Shown here piece by piece: positions 5,862-9,868 of a stretch of DNA of 9,868 nt. Below the pieces are notes generated by a model, which worked only from the letters and a program-made list of their open reading frames with translations, did not search any database and was not told the origin of the DNA. This DNA comes from Promethearchaeota archaeon (GTDB lineage Archaea > Asgardarchaeota > Lokiarchaeia > Sigyniarchaeales > SOKP01), in the NCBI GenBank assembly GCA_004524385.1, contig SDNM01000033.1, positions 1-9,868 on the forward strand, in the 5' to 3' direction. The position numbers and the translations under genes are program-made. The first letter of the stretch is position 1, and every line of letters begins with the position of its first letter.

Positions 5862-7523
5862 ATGTCAAAAATTAATAAAATCAATCTTAATCTCTCTAAA
5901 AGATTTTTTTTAGTAATTGTTTTATTTTTAAATTTATTAATTTTAAATCTATATTTTGAAAATACAACTAATTTTAATGTTATAAGTATAGAAGAAGATA
6001 TATCTAGTTTAGACGTTATAAGTGAAATAGATGACCTACCTAAAACATCAGCTCTATGGGCATGGATAAATTTAACAAATGATTATGAAGTTGATAATCA
6101 GAGATTTTATCATAATACAACTATTACAATAGAAGGAATATTATATAATTATACCGTGGGGCCAAGTCCAACAACCCAAGGGATTCAAGGTTACAAAATT
6201 GCTTTAGAAATTGATGGGATTATTAATTCTTCTTATAATAATATAACAGATTCAAAGGGAAATTTTAGAATTCAGAATTATACCGTACCTTTTTCGATGA
6301 ATATTTATACTAGTCATAGAATTAAAGCTCAAGTCATAGGTTCTAAACCTGGAGATGTTACAAGAAATAATGATTTTACTATTTTTGCAAATGCCACTTC
6401 TTATTTTGATATCGATAATTATAACTTAAATAATCCACAACTTGCTGGAGGATTCTATAAAATTCCTGGTTTTTTAAGATACGATAATAGTAGTGGTATT
6501 CCCAATCAAATAATAAATAGCACTTGGAAAAGTGAAACAAATGATTATTTAGATAATATTTCTTTTAATACGAATTCTTATGGATCATTCAAATATATCC
6601 AAATCCCAGATAATAATGATGATAATGTTTCAAAAATATTTTATTTAAATTTAACCTATAATGGAAATAGTACCTATATTAATAGATCTCAAGAACTAAT
6701 CTCAGTAAGAATTTATAGGAATATTACATGTGTATGGAATACGGTAGGTTCCGCAGATATGGGAGATACAATAACAATAAGAGGTCAATTATTCGCAAGA
6801 AATAACTCAAATCTAGTAATTAATTTTACAGATGTGAGAATAACAAGAAACTATGCTACAATTGCCAACTTAACCACAGATTCAAATGGAAATTTTAACT
6901 GTAGTTTTACATTTCCAACAGGATCAGCAGGAAACAATATTTTTCGAGTAGAAATAGCTAATTTTTCAAATATATTCTCAAATACGGCGCATATCATTAG
7001 AGTAACTTCAGCACCAATTATTCCAGCTGAAGATATAGGAGACGATGATGAAGATACACCGCCACCATTCCAAAATTTTTTCATAGTATTTATTCCTATT
7101 ATTATTGGCATTGTTGCTGTATTACTTGTATTTATATATATTCATTTAAGAAAACAAAAAGCAGAATCACTTGTAGTAAAATTACCTCTCGAAGATAGAA
7201 TTAGAAATCTTAAAATTCTTAAAGATACAGAAAGATTGGAAGAGGCACTATCTTATTTATTTAAATCAATTTATCTGGAATTAATAAATGCCAAATATGG
7301 TAGAAGAATGAAGGAGAGTGAAACAATTAGAGATATTGCCATAATTTCAGTTAGGGAGTTTAAACTTAAACCCGCACATGTCTATCCTTTTATTCAAAAC
7401 ATTGAAAAAATTATTTACGACAAACCGTTTTTAATCGAAGAAAAGGATTTTTATGCATTGGTTGAGCTATTTTCACCCCTATACTATGAATTTACAGGAT
7501 ATCATTTTATTCTAAATTTTTAA
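5862..7523 (+). CDS. Single-pass surface protein: Ig-like ectodomain, membrane helix, cytoplasmic DUF4129-like domain
   Basis: 553 residues. Residues 15-31 are a hydrophobic signal peptide or anchor after a basic start. The ectodomain (about 60-385) has roughly three Ig-like modules; each has a hairpin of the type T-(D/N)-S-x-G-x-F (TDSKGNF, TNSYGSF, TDSNGNF), and there are about twenty N-x-S/T sequons, consistent with a glycosylated surface. An acidic/proline linker (388-403) precedes a strong membrane helix (406-427) and a basic stop-transfer HLRKQK. The cytoplasmic tail (about 441-553) is helical and matches the DUF4129 pattern: EEALSYLFKSIY, ETIRDIA (487-493), IEKIIY (514-519) and a final LFSPLYYEFT helix. 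In canonical TgpA-like proteins this tail follows the transglutaminase domain and a membrane helix in the same chain; here it is on a separate gene directly after the transglutaminase-like one. Its own signal sequence and ribosome site argue against a broken single gene. Likely partner of the upstream protein; function unknown. Confidence 0.87.
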   Translation: MSKINKINLNLSKRFFLVIVLFLNLLILNLYFENTTNFNVISIEEDISSLDVISEIDDLPKTSALWAWINLTNDYEVDNQRFYHNTTITIEGILYNYTVGPSPTTQGIQGYKIALEIDGIINSSYNNITDSKGNFRIQNYTVPFSMNIYTSHRIKAQVIGSKPGDVTRNNDFTIFANATSYFDIDNYNLNNPQLAGGFYKIPGFLRYDNSSGIPNQIINSTWKSETNDYLDNISFNTNSYGSFKYIQIPDNNDDNVSKIFYLNLTYNGNSTYINRSQELISVRIYRNITCVWNTVGSADMGDTITIRGQLFARNNSNLVINFTDVRITRNYATIANLTTDSNGNFNCSFTFPTGSAGNNIFRVEIANFSNIFSNTAHIIRVTSAPIIPAEDIGDDDEDTPPPFQNFFIVFIPIIIGIVAVLLVFIYIHLRKQKAESLVVKLPLEDRIRNLKILKDTERLEEALSYLFKSIYLELINAKYGRRMKESETIRDIAIISVREFKLKPAHVYPFIQNIEKIIYDKPFLIEEKDFYALVELFSPLYYEFTGYHFILNF

Positions 7524-7616
7524 ATTAAGATTAAAAAAAAAAAGTAAAAAAAAATATAAATTCAAAATAAATTATTAAATAAACCGTTTGAAGAAATAAA
7601 GAAATTGTGAATAAAA
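7524..7616. other. A-rich intergenic spacer within the operon
   Basis: Contains two homopolymer A runs (7533-7543, eleven A; 7546-7554, nine A). No ORF, hairpin or clear ribosome site is visible. It is the longest gap in the operon and could hold a secondary promoter, but nothing distinguishes one from background AT richness. Confidence 0.6.
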
Positions 7617-8003
7617 ATGGTTAATATATCGACAAAAAAAAAGAAGAAGAAAAAAGCAGAGCCAGAGTTGAATATAAAAGAAAGATTCCAAAATGTAAAA
7701 GTTCTGGTAGAAACAAATAGACCTAAAGAAGCAATTGCTTATATTTATTTGGCATATTGTGCTGTTATGGATGATAAATTTAAGAACCCTCGCTTACCAC
7801 ACCAAACCATTCGTGAATATGCAATTACTGCGGTAAATCAATTAGGCCAATTACCTGAATCAACTTATTCATTTGTCAAGCGCATTGAAGATATTATCTA
7901 TGGAGGCTTAGAACCTACAAAAGCTGAAATAAATTACACAGCACAATTATTTTCAACCTTATATAAAGAAATTACTAACAAAAATTTTTCTTTTAGCATT
8001 TAA
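7617..8003 (+). CDS. Small soluble DUF4129-like domain protein, paralogous to the tail of the preceding gene product
   Basis: 128 residues with no signal peptide or membrane segment. A lysine run (K7-K13) precedes a helical domain (about 18-122) that aligns end to end with residues about 441-545 of the preceding protein: KEAIAYIYLAY with EEALSYLFKSIY, QTIREYA (63-69) with ETIRDIA, IEDIIYGG (90-97) with IEKIIYDK, and LFSTLYKEIT (111-120) with LFSPLYYEFT. The upstream copy is membrane-tethered, while this one is the bare domain and should be cytoplasmic. It lies between the anchored copy and the DUF4350-like gene (gaps of 93 and 57 bp), so it was probably produced by tandem duplication and loss of the ectodomain. 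It could compete with or dimerise with the anchored domain, which is inference. The ATG at 7617 starts the frame; no strong ribosome site is present. The domain name rests on motif resemblance; the paralogy is directly visible. Confidence 0.83.
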   Translation: MVNISTKKKKKKKAEPELNIKERFQNVKVLVETNRPKEAIAYIYLAYCAVMDDKFKNPRLPHQTIREYAITAVNQLGQLPESTYSFVKRIEDIIYGGLEPTKAEINYTAQLFSTLYKEITNKNFSFSI

Positions 8004-8060
8004 TTGGCTCTTAATAGAAATGTGATTAAATAATTTAAAAAAACAAAAAAGAACATTAAG

Positions 8061-9800
8061 ATGGCTAAAGTTAAAGGTGGAAAATCTTCGGAAAAAAGTA
8101 TAAATATTTCAAAGGGAATTATATATACTTTTTTTACAGTATATCTTATAATTTATGGAATTGGAATTAGTATTTTTATTGAAAATTATGATGAACCAAT
8201 TCCTATATGGGTAACTTTCCTTCCTCTTTTATGTTTTATTGGCGGAGCATTTACAGGTTTTGCATTATTAAATTTTATTAGAAATGTTCATATGCATAAA
8301 ATACGTGAAACTAAATCCCGGAAAAAGACAGGCCCCTCAATCTATAAGTATACATTTCTATTACTTATATTTATCTTTTCATTTGTTCCTTTATTGGCCC
8401 CAATAATCGATCAAGGTAAAAATGATCAAAACTTTTCAGTTTACAATGAAGATTGGAACGGATGTTCTGATTTTAAGAAATTGTTAGAAGATGATGGATA
8501 TGAAGTTAAAAACATTCAATCAAGTTTAAGTACGACTGAAAGGATCAATAAATCAATAGTATTGGTTATATTAGGTTCAAATGAATTCTATAACCCTATT
8601 TATGAAATTCCCTATTTTATGGAATTTTTAGAAGATGGGAATTCAATTTTATTATGTCATGATCATGGGTCTACAAGTACATTATTATGGGAAATTTTTT
8701 TTGCTAATATCATGAATCCAGATGTGGAAGATATAATCCCACTTACAATATTTCCTGATGGGATTTTACGGGATCACCTATCCTACGATAAAAGACCTGA
8801 TTTTCCCATAATAACAACATTTACAAATCATCCAATAACACAAGGGATTAATAATATTGTTCTTTCAAAAAGCAGTGTTGCTGTAGGAGGACCATTTGTT
8901 GAATATTCAGGATGGGATGTTTTAGGATATTCTAGTTATTCTAGTTTTGTTGATAAAAATGACGACCAAGAATTTGATGAGGATGACGATAATATTGACC
9001 TTAGTTTTATTGCTGATGCTCTTGGTGATGATTTTCCTGATGATTTTCCTCTTGAAGAATTTCCTCTTGGAGTATACGAACAAGTGGTTTTTATGGCAAA
9101 AGAAACTGATGATTCTCGAATAGTAGTTTCAGCGGATGCAAGCTTATTTAACAACGAATTGATTAATGAAGATGGGTATGATAATCAACAACTAGCTCTT
9201 AATATGATGGAATGGCTTATTCATGACGAAGATAAAGACGATTGGATAATTGCCATTGATGAAGCTCATATACGTCCTGAAAAATCAAGAGATGTGTCAT
9301 CCGCAGGAATATTTGGTTTTTACCTTCAATATATAGTTCATCTTTCTACTAATCCAATCACTGCATGGATTTATCCACTTTTAGCGATATATACATTAAA
9401 TAAATATTTACCTAAAAAAAATAAGAAAAAAGAAGAAGAAAAGAAAGCTAAAGAAGAAGAAAAAAAAGAAGAACAAGCAAGATTTAGAACCTCTTCCTTT
9501 TTTGTTAAAAAAATCGAATGGTATAGAGAAAAAGCTCGATATGGAAATGCATTATCCCTGCTTTATAGGAGATTGGAAAGAAAATTAAATGCCCAACTCG
9601 GAGGGCGTAAAATTACAACTCAAAATGTAATTAATATGGTAAAAGAAAAAGATCAAAAAATTACACGACACAAGTTAAAAAGAATAACTCGATTTATGAA
9701 TAGGATTTTATTAATCAAAAAAGGAAAAAGAAAAGTTAGGAGTGAACATGAATTCGAGCAGTTATTTTTTGAGCTGGAATGGGTTTACTCCAATATATAA
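8061..9800 (+). CDS. DUF4350-like membrane protein with cytoplasmic C-terminal helical domain
   Basis: 579 residues. Three membrane helices lie at about 19-40, 49-73 and 96-115. They are followed by an extracytoplasmic domain (about 126-405) with the DUF4350 pattern: SVYNEDWNGCSDFKKLLEDDGYEV at its start, an alpha/beta core with strands SIVLVILG and NSILLCHDHG, a late DNQQLALNMMEWL helix (374-386) and IIAIDEAH (396-403), the last resembling the conserved DE-x-H ending of the family. A very acidic insertion (about 296-334) has an EF-hand-like spacing, D298-x-N300-x-D302-x-x-x-D306. A further hydrophobic region (about 415-447) crosses the membrane and is followed by a Lys/Glu-only helix (452-472), then a basic helical domain (478-579) that may be a diverged relative of the DUF4129-like tails in the two preceding genes. 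DUF4350 proteins commonly sit in MoxR/DUF58/transglutaminase loci, which matches the neighbours. No enzymatic activity can be assigned. Family assignment is fairly confident; topology is approximate. Confidence 0.82.
   Translation: MAKVKGGKSSEKSINISKGIIYTFFTVYLIIYGIGISIFIENYDEPIPIWVTFLPLLCFIGGAFTGFALLNFIRNVHMHKIRETKSRKKTGPSIYKYTFLLLIFIFSFVPLLAPIIDQGKNDQNFSVYNEDWNGCSDFKKLLEDDGYEVKNIQSSLSTTERINKSIVLVILGSNEFYNPIYEIPYFMEFLEDGNSILLCHDHGSTSTLLWEIFFANIMNPDVEDIIPLTIFPDGILRDHLSYDKRPDFPIITTFTNHPITQGINNIVLSKSSVAVGGPFVEYSGWDVLGYSSYSSFVDKNDDQEFDEDDDNIDLSFIADALGDDFPDDFPLEEFPLGVYEQVVFMAKETDDSRIVVSADASLFNNELINEDGYDNQQLALNMMEWLIHDEDKDDWIIAIDEAHIRPEKSRDVSSAGIFGFYLQYIVHLSTNPITAWIYPLLAIYTLNKYLPKKNKKKEEEKKAKEEEKKEEQARFRTSSFFVKKIEWYREKARYGNALSLLYRRLERKLNAQLGGRKITTQNVINMVKEKDQKITRHKLKRITRFMNRILLIKKGKRKVRSEHEFEQLFFELEWVYSNI
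9027..9050 (+). repeat. 12-nt tandem duplication encoding DDFP twice
   Basis: Two identical copies of gatgattttcct (9027-9038 and 9039-9050) encode D323-P330 and are followed by a related LEEFPLG. They lie in the acidic insertion of the DUF4350-like protein, so this segment has grown by local duplication. Confidence 0.75.
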
Positions 9801-9868
9801 TTCAATTAAAGTTACAAAAAATAAATACAAAAAATAAAATATAAAAATAAATTAAATAAAAAAAACCA
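9801..9868. other. A-rich tail of the window, no gene seen
   Basis: The last 68 bases are almost entirely A and T with repeated aaaataaa-type runs. There is no T-rich tract on the + strand to terminate the operon, and no start codon with a long frame. The complementary strand is T-rich and could terminate a leftward gene beyond the edge, or the operon may simply continue past the window. Confidence 0.5.

Noticed and set aside
6851..7111. Antisense frame over the ectodomain end and membrane helix of the 553-residue protein
   Set aside because: No domain or promoter; fully explained by the sense gene.
8936..9154. Ser-rich antisense frame opposite the acidic insertion
   Set aside because: Ser codons arise as the complement of the Asp/Glu codons of the sense protein; no independent evidence.

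Overview
The window is an AT-rich piece of what looks like an archaeal genome. All six genes end in TAA. Most lack a convincing Shine-Dalgarno site, and TATA-like elements lie upstream of two of them. The surface proteins are full of N-x-S/T sequons, and the gene content (an HDAC-family deacetylase plus a transglutaminase-like/DUF4129/DUF4350 locus) fits an archaeon. The Lys/Asn/Ile-rich proteome and the proline-rich, coiled-coil, zinc-ribbon protein suggest an Asgard (Lokiarchaeia-like) lineage. That placement is inference; no marker gene is present to confirm it. All six genes are on the + strand.

Layout. Bases 3-644 hold the C-terminal part of a histone deacetylase/AcuC-family zinc hydrolase whose start lies outside the window. 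Bases 763-1632 encode a 289-residue protein with a proline-rich repeat region, a long coiled coil and a C-terminal four-cysteine zinc ribbon; its coding sequence contains four separate short tandem DNA repeats. A 292-bp AT-rich gap follows, with a possible T-rich terminator and a possible promoter.

Bases 1925-9800 look like one operon of four genes (gaps of 28, 93 and 57 bp). (1) A 1302-residue membrane-anchored surface protein has an acidic Leu/Asp ladder, a TgpA-like transglutaminase-fold domain and about seven Ig-like modules. (2) A 553-residue surface protein has Ig-like modules, a C-terminal membrane helix and a cytoplasmic DUF4129-like domain. (3) A 128-residue soluble protein is essentially a second free-standing copy of that cytoplasmic domain. 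(4) A 579-residue membrane protein has a DUF4350-like domain and a further cytoplasmic helical domain. The set corresponds to the transglutaminase/DUF4129/DUF4350 loci that in bacteria and archaea often accompany MoxR AAA+ ATPase and DUF58 genes. Neither of those genes is inside this window.

The most interesting points are these. The transglutaminase-like domain seems to have lost its catalytic Cys and His, both replaced by Tyr, while keeping the Asp and the surrounding fold motifs. The usual one-protein TgpA plan appears split over two adjacent genes. The cytoplasmic DUF4129-like module occurs as an anchored copy, a free copy and perhaps a third diverged copy. Together these suggest a non-enzymatic, envelope-spanning scaffold or sensor complex rather than a protein-crosslinking enzyme. 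This is an inference from domain order and missing residues.
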